Positions 37,297 to 46,785 are shown, counted from the stretch's first letter. The stretch: 64,000 nucleotides of DNA from an uncultured Clostridium sp. (GCA_930986425.1 CAKNJR010000001.1:1-64000); one strand, 5' to 3'. The notes: generated from the letters alone by a model not told the origin. Numbers and translations are program-made.

Positions 37297-38229
37297 TTAT
37301 TCTTTTTTACTAATTGGAACTAACAATCCATTCCATATTCTATCTTTTAAAGATAAACTATCAAAATATAATTTAGTTGGTTCTATATCTGAAGATAATA
37401 TAATTTGTATTTTTTTATTATATAAAAAATCTAGTATACGTAAAAATTCTTCTTCTATTTTCTTTTTACCAATTATAAACTGTATATCTTCAATTATTAA
37501 AATATCTATATCATAAAATTGTTTTTTATAATAATCTTTATTATTATTTTTTATTGAAATAACTAAATGCCTAATAAAATCCTCTGATGATAAATGCATA
37601 ATTTTTACTTTAGGTTTTTTTAGTAATATTTTATTTTTTATTGCATTTATTAAATGTGTCTTTCCTGCTCCGTTATCTCCATAAATAAATAAAGGATTAT
37701 AAGTATTTCCATAATTATCACATACAGCAAGTGCTGCATTATATGCAAATTCATTATTGTCATTAACTATAAAATTTTCAAATGTATATGAAGTGGTTAT
37801 ATTTTTATTTAATCTTTTACTCTTATCTTGCTCATAATATCTAAGTTGCAAGTTTTCACCATTAGAACATCTATATTCTAAATCTATATTTAACAACATG
37901 CCAATCATATTATAATTATAGATTTTATGAGTGGGTTCAATGTAATTATCTTTATCGTAATCTTTTAAGTCATTAAATTTTGCAATATAATCTAGGTCTA
38001 ACTCAGTTACTGAAAAAGAATATTCAAAACCTTTATTTTTCTGTAGTTTATCATAAATTAAATCATTATTTATTTGTGAATTAAGAAATTTAAGTCTTTC
38101 TTTTAGCCATGATTTACCTTCTTCAACTGCTTTATCTAAAGAAGAATAAACTTCTGAATAAGAACTATCTCTTTCTATTAGTTCTCCAAATCTTTTACTG
38201 TTTGCTGAAACTTTCAAAAGATAAATCAT
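37297..38229 (-). CDS. Truncated DnaA-like AAA+ ATPase
   Basis: The C-terminal half (310 residues in all) is a DnaA domain III core: Walker A GDNGAGKTHL, Walker B ILIIEDIQFI, sensor-type ILSSDIEP and an arginine-finger-type LKDRIW. The protein ends right after this point, so the rest of domain III and the DnaA-box-binding domain IV are missing. The ~170-residue N-terminal part (MIYLLKVSANSKR...) is unlike DnaA domains I-II. Its ATG overlaps the stop of the DnaB-like gene (ATGA). It probably loads or controls that helicase; role unproven. Confidence 0.8.
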   Translation of the reverse strand: MIYLLKVSANSKRFGELIERDSSYSEVYSSLDKAVEEGKSWLKERLKFLNSQINNDLIYDKLQKNKGFEYSFSVTELDLDYIAKFNDLKDYDKDNYIEPTHKIYNYNMIGMLLNIDLEYRCSNGENLQLRYYEQDKSKRLNKNITTSYTFENFIVNDNNEFAYNAALAVCDNYGNTYNPLFIYGDNGAGKTHLINAIKNKILLKKPKVKIMHLSSEDFIRHLVISIKNNNKDYYKKQFYDIDILIIEDIQFIIGKKKIEEEFLRILDFLYNKKIQIILSSDIEPTKLYFDSLSLKDRIWNGLLVPISKKE

Positions 38230-38933
38230 ACTATTTCCTCCACTTCAACTGTTTCGCAGTGTCCATCATTATTTTTGGCTATTATTATTTCTATAGCATT
38301 GCCTTTTTTCTTGTTTTGGTTATAATGACTATCACTATATAAAAAAATTACAACATCTGAATTTTGGGCTATTGAACTTGATTTTCTAAAATCAGATAAA
38401 ACAGGTCTATGATTTTCTCTTTTTTCTGGCTTTCTTGACAATTGCGATGTTATAATAATTGGTATATTAATTTCATTAATTAATTTCTTAAGTCTAGCCA
38501 TTATATTTGTAATTTCTTTATCTCTGCTTAATAATTCGTTCTTATTGTAGCTTACTAATTGTAAGTAGTCTATTATTATTAAGCCAATATTTTTCTCTAA
38601 TTTTAGTTTTTGGCACTTTTCTATTATTTTGTCTATTGATATACCTGGTGTATCATCTATATAAAATGTAAAATCCTTTAATTTTTTTATTTCTTCAGTT
38701 ATACTTGTCCAATGATTATTTAACAATTTTTTATCACTTAACAACCTATTTGCCATTTGCTCTTTAGACATATCAAGACTAAATATAGCTATAGGTACAT
38801 TATTATTTGTTGATACATTTTTAGCTATTTTTATTACTAAAGATGATTTACCCATACCTGGTCTTGAAGCAATAGTTATTAATTTATTATCAATATTAAT
38901 TAATTTATCCAATTCTTTAATTCCAAATTTCAT
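38226..38933 (-). CDS. Stand-alone DnaB-like helicase core
   Basis: This 235-residue protein is a replicative-helicase RecA core without the DnaB N-terminal domain. It has H1 SRPGMGKSSL, a FSLDMSKEQM segment, H2 IIIDYLQLV, H3 IITSQLSRKPEKR and H4 SDFRKSSSIAQNSDVVIFL. It is too small to form the usual two-tier DnaB hexamer. The overlap with the DnaA-like gene indicates joint production. It may unwind or remodel DNA in defence or ICE replication. Confidence 0.82.
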   Translation of the reverse strand: MKFGIKELDKLINIDNKLITIASRPGMGKSSLVIKIAKNVSTNNNVPIAIFSLDMSKEQMANRLLSDKKLLNNHWTSITEEIKKLKDFTFYIDDTPGISIDKIIEKCQKLKLEKNIGLIIIDYLQLVSYNKNELLSRDKEITNIMARLKKLINEINIPIIITSQLSRKPEKRENHRPVLSDFRKSSSIAQNSDVVIFLYSDSHYNQNKKKGNAIEIIIAKNNDGHCETVEVEEIV

Positions 38934-38963
38934 TTCAATCTTACTCCTTATAATTAAAAATTA

Positions 38964-40508
38964 TTATTTTAGCCACAAAATTATTTCTACATCATCTATG
39001 TTACAAACATGTGATGCATAATATTCTATATTTCCACTATTTATTTCTTCAAATATCATATTACAAATTGTATTACATAGATAAGCATCAACTTTATCAT
39101 TAATAATTAATTGAACCAAATTTATTTTATTCTTATACTTTTTAGGTATTTTTACGATTCCCTGCTTTATATCTTCTAATTTTGATTTAAACTTATATAT
39201 TTTTATGTCATTATTTATCGCTATTTGCTCTTTCATTAGCATTTTTATATCTTTTGTTCCTCTACTTTGTGGAAGTATATCATCACCAGAAGTCGAATAA
39301 GATATTATTCTTAATAAATCCAATATTGTATTTTTATCTTTAGTAATTAGCTTAAAATTATTTGTATTTGAATCGTTTTCATATACTTCTATAATCCACT
39401 TATCTCCATTACTCTGGTATTCTTTTTTAATTTCTTTGCTTATTGTATTCTCATCTTTTCCAATTAAAACAATTAAAGGGTGCAACTTTTTATCAAACAA
39501 CTTCTTGTTAAAATTCACCTTATCTATTAATGAATTTCTTTCTATGTGTGTTTTTTCTATTTTTACAAATTGAATTAGATCTAAATTTTCATAAAACATC
39601 TCATTTCTTCCCTGAGAATGTCTTTCTTTTTCAATTTGCAAAAATGTATTAATTATCTCATTTCCGAAATCATCAATACTTATTATAGAACAAGGGAAAA
39701 TATAGGTATCTTCAACATCTGTATCGATATATTCTTTAATGTCATGCTTATGTAAATCAAAACCAAATTGTAATGCTATTTTCTTTAATTCTATGTCGTT
39801 TGCTATCTCTTGCGAAAAAAACTTTAAAGCAAATCCACATTTTTTTGCAACTTTCTTTGCAAATTCCATATTATTTAATAAACTCTTACTTACATATTTA
39901 AGTGGACTTTCAAAAGCTGCATCCATAGCTATTAAACACAATTCTTCATCATCTTTTAAATTGCTTGGTAGATATTCAAATCTTTCTCCGTTTTCCTTTA
40001 GCAGATTTATAAGTTTAGTTCTATCATTTATACAACTTTTGATATTGTTAAAGTATATTTCATCTATTATGTTTTTTATATCAGTTTTATTTATTTGAAA
40101 AAGATTTTTGCTGACTCTCCTGAATATAGAAATATATTGCTCATCTTTTTTTATAAATTCGTATAATCCTAAAAATACATATTTTTGTTCGTTTTTTATA
40201 AATAAAAATGACATTCTTTCAGCAAGACTTTGTAGTATTCCTATTGCATTTGAATGAAAACAATTATCTACTATACAAATGTCAAAATTTTCTTTAAATT
40301 TATCTCTCCACTCATTTTCTTCAAGTATATTTAGCCATATATAATTCTCTTTATTTAGTAATTTATTAACTTTATCCAATGGAATGTCTTGTGTTTTTTT
40401 GTTTATAAAATTTAATTTTTCTGATGTAATAACATTTTTAAAATGTTTAAATATTTTTTCTTTACTATAGTATATATCCCCTACTTTTAATGAGTTCATT
40501 CTATTCAA
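38964..40508 (-). CDS. DUF4116-containing protein of unknown function
   Basis: This 514-residue protein contains DUF4116-like repeats at residues ~178-245 (LPSNLKDDEELCLIAMDAAF, SLLNNMEFAKKVAKKCGFALKF, ANDIELKKIALQFG). The N-terminal ~170 and C-terminal ~250 residues match no fold I recognise. It is 30 bp upstream of the DnaB-like gene, so it is likely the first gene of a DUF4116-DnaB-DnaA operon. Confidence 0.65.
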   Translation of the reverse strand: MNRMNSLKVGDIYYSKEKIFKHFKNVITSEKLNFINKKTQDIPLDKVNKLLNKENYIWLNILEENEWRDKFKENFDICIVDNCFHSNAIGILQSLAERMSFLFIKNEQKYVFLGLYEFIKKDEQYISIFRRVSKNLFQINKTDIKNIIDEIYFNNIKSCINDRTKLINLLKENGERFEYLPSNLKDDEELCLIAMDAAFESPLKYVSKSLLNNMEFAKKVAKKCGFALKFFSQEIANDIELKKIALQFGFDLHKHDIKEYIDTDVEDTYIFPCSIISIDDFGNEIINTFLQIEKERHSQGRNEMFYENLDLIQFVKIEKTHIERNSLIDKVNFNKKLFDKKLHPLIVLIGKDENTISKEIKKEYQSNGDKWIIEVYENDSNTNNFKLITKDKNTILDLLRIISYSTSGDDILPQSRGTKDIKMLMKEQIAINNDIKIYKFKSKLEDIKQGIVKIPKKYKNKINLVQLIINDKVDAYLCNTICNMIFEEINSGNIEYYASHVCNIDDVEIILWLK

Positions 40509-40520
40509 CTCCTATCTCTA

Positions 40521-40570
40521 TAAATAAAAACCATTTAACAATTATATTATAATTATTAAACGGTTTTAAA
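40521..40570 (-). terminator. Hairpin between the GIY-YIG and DUF4116 genes
   Basis: AAACC(a)TTTAA and TTAAA(c)GGTTT pair with further AT pairing toward the loop; the minus-strand 3' side is GGTTTTTATTT. It marks a transcription break before the DUF4116-DnaB-DnaA group. Confidence 0.65.
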
Positions 40571-40679
40571 ACAATATATCTGGTCACATACTGCATAGTT
40601 CATCATTCATGTATAAAAAATATTATTCATTGCACATATTAAAAATCCTCTTTGTTATTCCTTTTTAATATATGGTAAA

Positions 40680-41525
40680 TTAATTATTCATTCCAAACTT
40701 TATAGTTTGAAAAACTTTCATCCAATAATGTTCCCTTCTAATAATGTAATCATCTTTAGTTTTAATATCAAAAATTTCTAGAATTGCATACGTAAAATTA
40801 TTTTTTATATAATCTTCTCCATGTTTCTTTAAAATATTAGCAAAATCTTTATTATCTCCAGACAATCCTTTAGCGTATGAATACCATCTTTGCCATATTC
40901 CACTCTTTCCTGTTGCAGAACCAATATATATTTTTCCGTTTGAGATATCAGTAATAATATATATTCCTTTTACATTTTCTAAAGCATTTTTCCATTCAGG
41001 AGCTTCATACTTAGCTATTATTTGTAAATCTTTATGTGATAATAAAACATTATTATAACCATTAAAATTAGATAATCTTGCAGATGGTGTTAATTCATAT
41101 ATTTCTGGATTAAAATCTCTTTGTACATTTTCAAAAGGTTTATTGTATATATCTCTGCCAACAGGTCTATCAAGTTTTATAATTAATCTTTTTATATATT
41201 CTTTGAATTCATTTTGTAGTGTTAATCTATAACCAATTTGGTCATATACTTCAGGTATAATTTTTTCTATTTTATATAATCCGCCAAACATATAATAATT
41301 GCTTCCATATGTATAATATTGGGCAAAAGCTAATACATATTCTGCATCTGAGTAATTATTATTTGCCTGTTTAGATTTCCAACAATTCATTTCCATCCAT
41401 CTCAGGTCATCAGATAACAATAAATCTAAAGCAGGATAATTTTTATTTCCAGCATTCATATTAAATTTAACTTTAACTTTCCCTTTTGCAGTTATTTCTT
41501 TAAAAAAATCATCAAATTTTATCAT
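40680..41525 (-). CDS. GIY-YIG nuclease-domain protein
   Basis: The last ~90 of 281 residues are a GIY-YIG domain: GIYIITD, KIYIGSATG, then GIWQRWYSY (catalytic Arg) and a C-terminal REHYWMK segment with a Glu. The N-terminal ~180 residues are unrelated to known homing or repair partners that I recognise. Such two-part proteins occur in defence islands and can be restriction-like DNases. It has its own upstream region. Confidence 0.8.
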   Translation of the reverse strand: MIKFDDFFKEITAKGKVKVKFNMNAGNKNYPALDLLLSDDLRWMEMNCWKSKQANNNYSDAEYVLAFAQYYTYGSNYYMFGGLYKIEKIIPEVYDQIGYRLTLQNEFKEYIKRLIIKLDRPVGRDIYNKPFENVQRDFNPEIYELTPSARLSNFNGYNNVLLSHKDLQIIAKYEAPEWKNALENVKGIYIITDISNGKIYIGSATGKSGIWQRWYSYAKGLSGDNKDFANILKKHGEDYIKNNFTYAILEIFDIKTKDDYIIRREHYWMKVFQTIKFGMNN

Positions 41526-41663
41526 GGCATAGCCTCCTAATAATTAATATTTTATTAAATACCTTCCCCATAACACGTATAATTTTCTACTTATTGCTAT
41601 ATTTTATTATATCTCTTATTTGTTTTTCATCAATACTACTGGACACATAATGTATAAAAAAAT

Positions 41664-42650
41664 TTATTCATATCTTTTTTCGGCTTCTTTTATTATTTCT
41701 TTCATCTCTTGCCTTAATGAGTTAGGCTTAATTACTTCAACACAATTAATATTTCTCATCGCCCACATCTTAAATCCTCTTGTGCTTGTATCTACTATTA
41801 ATCTAAATGTTTCATTATTATTTTTAATTATTGTAATATTTCTTCCAAATTGATCAAATATTGTATCTAGTAAGAAGTTAGAACATATTGCTTCTACTTT
41901 TTCTTTTTTTCCTCCAAAAACTTCAACACTTGATTGAGCAAAATCTTTAATTTGTCTTTCTGATTTTTTTATAGAAATTTTTTCATTTCTTTCCTTCAAA
42001 TTTTTAATTCTATCTAATCTATAATGAAAAAATTCTGTATTTCCTTCTTTTATTCCTATTAAATAGAATTGTTGTTTGTCATATACTATCGCATATGGAG
42101 AAATTTTGGGGCTACTAACTATTACTTTTTCTAATTTTTTATTAATTCCATATTTCCAATATTCAAATTCTATTTTGTTAGAATTATATATTGCCTCTGA
42201 AATATCTTCTATATTCTTTATTACCTCCATATTATCAGTTTTAGTGTCGTTAGAATATATTTTATAATTTTTCAATTTTTCATTTTCATATATATTTTGC
42301 ATATTTTTACATTTATTAATAATTTCTTTTGCAATTGAAGGTACTATATAATTAGCATAACTAAATGTATCAATTATAGCTCTTATTTCTCCTGGTTCAA
42401 AGTCGGTATCGGGATCTCTATTTATGAAATACCCACATCCATTTTCTTCTCTTGTGCTAATGTCATAATTTAACTTATATTTTAATAAATTAATATTTCT
42501 TCTAATTGTTCTTGGATCTATTTCTACATTATATATTTCTTGTATTTTTCTTTTAATTTCAGCTACGCTTAACATATGATCTTCATCACTATATTTTTTT
42601 AATACATTTAATATATATAATATATTTCCGTTTTTTTCATATAACTCCAT
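41664..42650 (-). CDS. WYL-domain transcriptional regulator
   Basis: This 328-residue protein has an N-terminal winged helix (ILYILNVLKKYSDEDHMLS, PRTIRRNINLLK) and a WYL domain (ISPYAIVYDKQQFYLIGI ... FHYRLDRIKNL) that binds nucleic-acid or nucleotide ligands in related proteins. A C-terminal domain follows. WYL regulators often control phage-defence genes; this one sits between the UDG-like and GIY-YIG genes and may repress part of the island. Confidence 0.88.
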   Translation of the reverse strand: MELYEKNGNILYILNVLKKYSDEDHMLSVAEIKRKIQEIYNVEIDPRTIRRNINLLKYKLNYDISTREENGCGYFINRDPDTDFEPGEIRAIIDTFSYANYIVPSIAKEIINKCKNMQNIYENEKLKNYKIYSNDTKTDNMEVIKNIEDISEAIYNSNKIEFEYWKYGINKKLEKVIVSSPKISPYAIVYDKQQFYLIGIKEGNTEFFHYRLDRIKNLKERNEKISIKKSERQIKDFAQSSVEVFGGKKEKVEAICSNFLLDTIFDQFGRNITIIKNNNETFRLIVDTSTRGFKMWAMRNINCVEVIKPNSLRQEMKEIIKEAEKRYE

Positions 42651-42669
42651 TTATAAATTTCCTTCTTTA

Positions 42670-43596
42670 CTAATTTTTTTCATTTTTTTCATATGCTGCA
42701 ACAAATTTTAGAAAAAATTTAAATACGCCTCTGTCATATTTCATATGTAATTTTGATTTATCTGTTTGGACAATATTATTATACATCTCATCTAAATTGT
42801 CATTATATTTAGTATTAAATTTTCGTTTTAATATTTCTTTTTCATCTTCATGTATATTTAAAGCTTTGCCTCTTGCTGCGGTATGTACTACTTCAATTAC
42901 TTTTTTTTCATTAAATAATGAATTTATTTTTTTATTTAACAGATATTTATCACCATTTTTATATGATTTTGCCCCTATTAAAACAATTATTTGAGGATCT
43001 ATTATCTCTATTTCTTTACAAATATTTGACGAAAATTTTTCACAATAACTCAAAAAATAATTTTTATCAGAATCAGCATATCCCCCACTTTTATTTAGGT
43101 TCATAAAAGCAACTTGTTTTAGTGCGTTTTTCAAATCATCATAATTATCTGTTATTTTCCTATTGATTATATATTCAGCCATTCTTGCAATTTTTTCCTT
43201 TTGTTTAACAGGTATATTATCAAAAGGATAGTAATAGTTTTTTTCTTTTTCATTTTCTTTAACTTCAAGTATTTCTCTTTTGATTAATGTATCGTTTCTA
43301 ATTGCCTTTAATTCTCTATTTCCATCTTCAATATTAATTTCATCATAAAATTTATTATTAAAAAAGTCATTATAAAATATTCTTTGATCATCATCATAGT
43401 TTTCATCAATTAAATCCTTCATTATATTAGGTTCTTTTAGTATAAATAAGATTCTAGTTCCTGATTTTCCATATTCTTCTTCACATATAATTCCATCTTT
43501 TGCAAAGAATTTATGAAGTTTTTTTCTTTTATCTTTTTGATTCTCAATCCATTCTTCAAATAATTCATTTAATTCTTCTGTTTTAGATTTTTTCAT
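42670..43596 (-). CDS. Uracil-DNA-glycosylase-superfamily-like protein
   Basis: The order of motifs in this 308-residue protein suggests the UDG fold: TRILFILKEPN near residue 46 (motif 1 region), EIIDPQIIVLIGAKSY near residue 200, and VVHTAARGKAL near residue 240 (HPS-like position). Key glycosylase residues are not conserved clearly, so activity is doubtful. Related proteins are scattered in mobile elements. It precedes the WYL gene by 19 bp. Confidence 0.5.
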   Translation of the reverse strand: MKKSKTEELNELFEEWIENQKDKRKKLHKFFAKDGIICEEEYGKSGTRILFILKEPNIMKDLIDENYDDDQRIFYNDFFNNKFYDEINIEDGNRELKAIRNDTLIKREILEVKENEKEKNYYYPFDNIPVKQKEKIARMAEYIINRKITDNYDDLKNALKQVAFMNLNKSGGYADSDKNYFLSYCEKFSSNICKEIEIIDPQIIVLIGAKSYKNGDKYLLNKKINSLFNEKKVIEVVHTAARGKALNIHEDEKEILKRKFNTKYNDNLDEMYNNIVQTDKSKLHMKYDRGVFKFFLKFVAAYEKNEKN

Positions 43597-43659
43597 GTCA
43601 TTACTCCTTGTATACTAAATTTTATTTTAAATCACATATCTTTACTTTTTATCAATATA

Positions 43660-43929
43660 TTAATAGTTATACTTCTTTTTTAGCCATTCTATCCAGAGTT
43701 CAATATCTTTTCTTGTTTTGAAACCTCTATCATGCCAATCTGTAAGTATATTATTTAGATATTCAAAATTAGGATTCGTTTTATTGGTAGAATAATAAAA
43801 AGCTAAACTTATTGTTTTGAAATCAAATTCATATTCTTTTATCCATTTTAGAATATATTTATTTTCTTTCCTTGTAAATTTTCTATTTAAATTAATTTCA
43901 CATTCTTTAACAATATCATTTGGTTTCAT
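43660..43929 (-). CDS. DnaD/DnaB_2-domain protein
   Basis: This 89-residue protein is a single DnaD C-terminal-type domain. It contains KENKYILKWIKEYEFDF, then FEYLNNILTDWHDRGFKT, the YxxxILxxWxxxG-type signature. DnaD-family proteins help load replicative helicase and bind DNA. A lone domain beside DnaA- and DnaB-like genes is notable. It follows the DnaJ-C gene on the same strand. Confidence 0.72.
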   Translation of the reverse strand: MKPNDIVKECEINLNRKFTRKENKYILKWIKEYEFDFKTISLAFYYSTNKTNPNFEYLNNILTDWHDRGFKTRKDIELWIEWLKKKYNY

Positions 43930-43963
43930 TTATTATCCTTTCCAGATTAAATAGAATCTAATA

Positions 43964-44380
43964 TTATATTACTTTAATATTTAATATTAAATTTCCACTA
44001 TTTGAAGCTTTATCTTGATTCCCCTCTCCATATATTATTATACTTTGACTGTCTTGAATTCCTTTTGGTATTGTTATCTTAATAGTATCTTTTCTAGTTA
44101 CAATTCTTTTTGCCTTATTATCCCATTTTTTTCTTTTAATTTTTAATTTCTTTACGCAACCTCCCTCTGCTTCATTTTTATTAATTTTATATGATATATA
44201 TATATCGTTAGGCGTAACTTTATAATCATGATTTTTACATTCAAAATAAGTTTTAAATACTTCTTCTAAACCACTAAAATTAAAGTTATTATTTTCCATA
44301 TTTTCTTTAACATAAAAAGGCTTTATATTTAAATCCTTTTTAATATCATCTATAAATTTTTCTTTATCTATCTTATCCAA
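43964..44380 (-). CDS. DnaJ C-terminal-domain protein without J domain
   Basis: This 138-residue protein starts at TTG behind AAAGGAAA. Its second half matches the DnaJ peptide-binding domain: KKLKIKRKKWD, DTIKITIPKGIQDSQSIIIYGEGN and SGNLILNIKV. The HPD-containing J domain is absent, so it cannot stimulate Hsp70 in the usual way. It may act as a small client-binding scaffold within this island. Confidence 0.78.
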   Translation of the reverse strand: MDKIDKEKFIDDIKKDLNIKPFYVKENMENNNFNFSGLEEVFKTYFECKNHDYKVTPNDIYISYKINKNEAEGGCVKKLKIKRKKWDNKAKRIVTRKDTIKITIPKGIQDSQSIIIYGEGNQDKASNSGNLILNIKVI

Positions 44381-44532
44381 AATATTATTTTCCTTTCGTT
44401 TTTTCTATTTCATATTTTTTTAGGACATTTATTCCATAAATTTTATAATTTTTAATATATCATAACTCGCTTTAATTTCATATATATTGTTTAATAGCAT
44501 TTATGGAGATTTATCACTTATTGTTCCACAAT

Positions 44533-44955
44533 TTATTTTTTTATTAAAAAGCAACTAAATCTTTGTATTTTGTCTTCCTCGTGTGACATTATAACATATA
44601 ATTCTTGTCCTTTGTATTGTTCCATTTTATCCGTATCGCATAGACCTTTTAACTCATATTTATCATGTCCATTTTTATCTAAAAATTCTACTTCTACTTC
44701 ATATAAATGTTCTACTATTTCTTTATCTAGCTTTCTAATATTATTTATCTTACCTTCTTTCAAGATATATTTTTTGCTTTTCCATATATCACTTGTAAAA
44801 ATTTTATTTACAACATCTTTATCTGTAATTATATCTATACTTTCTATTAATATATTTGTAAATCCATATTCCACCCATAATTTTTGTACTTCTGCGTCTT
44901 CTATATCTCCTTCATTTCCTGCAATATATCTTTCTGAAAATTCTATTTGTGTCAT
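44533..44955 (-). CDS. Hypothetical protein (140 aa)
   Basis: This protein starts at an ATG at 44955 (MTQIEFSERY), ten bases after AGGAGG; an upstream frame from 44985 overlaps that site. It is an acidic, mostly beta/alpha protein (YEVEVEFLDKNGHDKYELKG, ELYVIMSHEEDK). No domain is recognised. It follows the double-nuclease gene closely, so the two are probably co-transcribed. Confidence 0.6.
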   Translation of the reverse strand: MTQIEFSERYIAGNEGDIEDAEVQKLWVEYGFTNILIESIDIITDKDVVNKIFTSDIWKSKKYILKEGKINNIRKLDKEIVEHLYEVEVEFLDKNGHDKYELKGLCDTDKMEQYKGQELYVIMSHEEDKIQRFSCFLIKK

Positions 44956-44960
44956 ATTTC

Positions 44961-46433
44961 CTATACCTCCTTTAATTTTTCCCATACTTTAACCATTGCA
45001 TAAGTATCTAATTCACAGTATTTTAATAATCCATATCTTGCCTTTTCCTGTTCTTCTTTTGACATATCCTTAATTTTTGGGAATATATTCATTGCTTCTC
45101 CTCCATTATGTATTAATGGTAAGTTATGATAATTCAGTTCTGGATCATTTGGAAATAATGCTGGAAGTACATATTTTATTGAATATGATCCTTGCATGTC
45201 CTTACAATAATACATTCTTTCTGAAAATGGTATCATTAAATCTTGTATATGGTCATGTATATTCATCAAGTGTTCACTTAAATCAGGGAAAATTTCTGCA
45301 AGTTCTTTTATTCTTCCTTTTTCAAACATCATATTGTATGCTGTAACACATACATCTTTTGGAATATCTTTTACTAATTGTTCTGCAAGTTTCCTTCTTG
45401 GATCTGTTCCTGATTCAGCCAAAAATTCTTTATGAAATAGTTCTCCATTTTCTTTTTCTATATAATGTAACGAATATTGAAAAGGAATTTGCTGATATGG
45501 TTTTGAATTATCAAATTCTGGAATAGCTGTTTGCATTGTTTCAAAATCTAAAAAGTAGATTGGATAATATAGATTTTTCATAAATTCCCTTATTTTTTGT
45601 TTATCTATATGTGGTTCATAATTGAACTCTTCAAATTCTATTTGTTGCTTAAACTTCCAGTTCATATTCTCTTCTAGTAAATCTTTAAAATTAATTTTTC
45701 CCTCGTAATAAAACTTTAAAGCTTTATCTTTGTGCATCTTTCTAATCTGAAAAACATTGTGTTCTGGAAAATGTTTTGTACAATATTTCCAAAATTGACA
45801 TTGATAAGGTTTGAAGCATTGCATTCCAATTTCTTGCTTTGGTTCATCTTCTTGTTTCATATACTTATTAATTTCTTTTATTTTTGCTTCGATTTCTTTT
45901 TGTTTTTCTTGAACTATATCTGTAACATCTTCAATATTAAAAAGCTCACTTAAATTTAATTCACCGTGTCTTATATATTGATTATTTATATAAACAATAC
46001 TAGCTTTAGTCACTTTATACCCTAATTTATTTAGAATATAAAACTGATAAGAAATATCATCTAAATAAATATCTTTTATTTCAGTAGAGCTTTTTACTTC
46101 ATATATTTCTACTGAATTTTCATTAACTTTTAAAATATCTATACTGCAAAAATTATTTTTATATTTAAACGATGCTTCTGTAATAATATTTGAACTTTCT
46201 TTCAATGCCTCTTTAGTATCATAAATCATTTTATCTAAATTTTCATAATACTCAATATTAGTATAGTTTCCAAAGATTCCTTTTGCAAGTTCGCCTACCT
46301 TTGTTCCATTGTCTAAAACAGCCTGATTATCCATTTCTCCTTTTTCTTCTGGTTTGTTTTTTTCAAGCCATAACATTTTATTACATTGTATTGCTCTACA
46401 ATATTTAGATTTTGATAAGTGAATTTCATTCAT
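44961..46433 (-). CDS. Cas4-like nuclease fused to DnaQ-like exonuclease (DUF2779)
   Basis: This 490-residue protein combines two nuclease folds. The first ~230 residues look Cas4/RecB-like: Cys12 and Cys17, the EVKSS active-site segment near residue 112, and a late Cys triplet (CFKPYQCQFWKYC) that could bind a 4Fe-4S cluster. The second half is a DEDD-type exonuclease beginning PIYFLDFETMQ near residue 290 and ending in YGLLKYCELDTYAM, the DUF2779 pattern. There is no Cas1 or CRISPR array nearby, so it is not a CRISPR adaptation gene here. Confidence 0.82.
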   Translation of the reverse strand: MNEIHLSKSKYCRAIQCNKMLWLEKNKPEEKGEMDNQAVLDNGTKVGELAKGIFGNYTNIEYYENLDKMIYDTKEALKESSNIITEASFKYKNNFCSIDILKVNENSVEIYEVKSSTEIKDIYLDDISYQFYILNKLGYKVTKASIVYINNQYIRHGELNLSELFNIEDVTDIVQEKQKEIEAKIKEINKYMKQEDEPKQEIGMQCFKPYQCQFWKYCTKHFPEHNVFQIRKMHKDKALKFYYEGKINFKDLLEENMNWKFKQQIEFEEFNYEPHIDKQKIREFMKNLYYPIYFLDFETMQTAIPEFDNSKPYQQIPFQYSLHYIEKENGELFHKEFLAESGTDPRRKLAEQLVKDIPKDVCVTAYNMMFEKGRIKELAEIFPDLSEHLMNIHDHIQDLMIPFSERMYYCKDMQGSYSIKYVLPALFPNDPELNYHNLPLIHNGGEAMNIFPKIKDMSKEEQEKARYGLLKYCELDTYAMVKVWEKLKEV

Positions 46434-46521
46434 AAAAAACAGTCCTTTCTGTTCTATGTTATATTATTTAAGAATAATAATCAACTGCTTTGGTCACGAA
46501 ATGTTGTAAATTTCATTTTAT

Positions 46522-46785
46522 TTATTTTATAGCTATCATTAATTCATTATCTTGAACAGTTCTATTAGAATTTTCATATTCAAATTTAGCCCCAGTAAAA
46601 TATACTTTATAATTCTCATTCTCTAATCTTGTTCTTATTAAAAATAAAAACCTATCTGTATCTTCTTCAGATAAATTATATTTTACTCTAAGTTCATAAA
46701 ATGAATATCTAATATAATTTGGATTACTTTTTATTTTATCTTTTAGAGTATTCTCTATTAGTTTTATAATAATCTTGTCCTCCAA
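46522..46785 (-). CDS. Small hypothetical protein (87 aa)
   Basis: It starts at TTG behind AAGGAGTGATGATAAG. The fold looks helical at first (KLIENTLKDKIKS, SEEDTDRFLFLIRTRLE) with a beta-rich end, perhaps a small winged helix. It is unrecognised. It begins the accessory island after the transfer operon's terminator. Confidence 0.55.
   Translation of the reverse strand: MEDKIIIKLIENTLKDKIKSNPNYIRYSFYELRVKYNLSEEDTDRFLFLIRTRLENENYKVYFTGAKFEYENSNRTVQDNELMIAIK

Noticed and set aside
37297..38229. Chromosomal dnaA and replication origin
   Set aside because: The protein lacks DnaA domain IV and has an unrelated N-terminus. No dnaN gene or cluster of DnaA boxes is nearby.
40571..40679. Possible short gene between the DUF4116 and GIY-YIG genes
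   Set aside because: No open frame with a ribosome binding site was found on either strand; the interval is promoter and hairpin sequence only.
44570..44992. Plus-strand frame of 140 codons
   Set aside because: It is antisense to the hypothetical gene at 44533-44955, which has a strong AGGAGG. The plus frame is Ser/Ile-rich shadow sequence.
44961..46433. CRISPR adaptation locus
   Set aside because: The Cas4-like domain alone prompted this, but there is no Cas1, Cas2 partner or repeat array. The VapD-like gene at 60.8 kb is a stand-alone Cas2-fold RNase.
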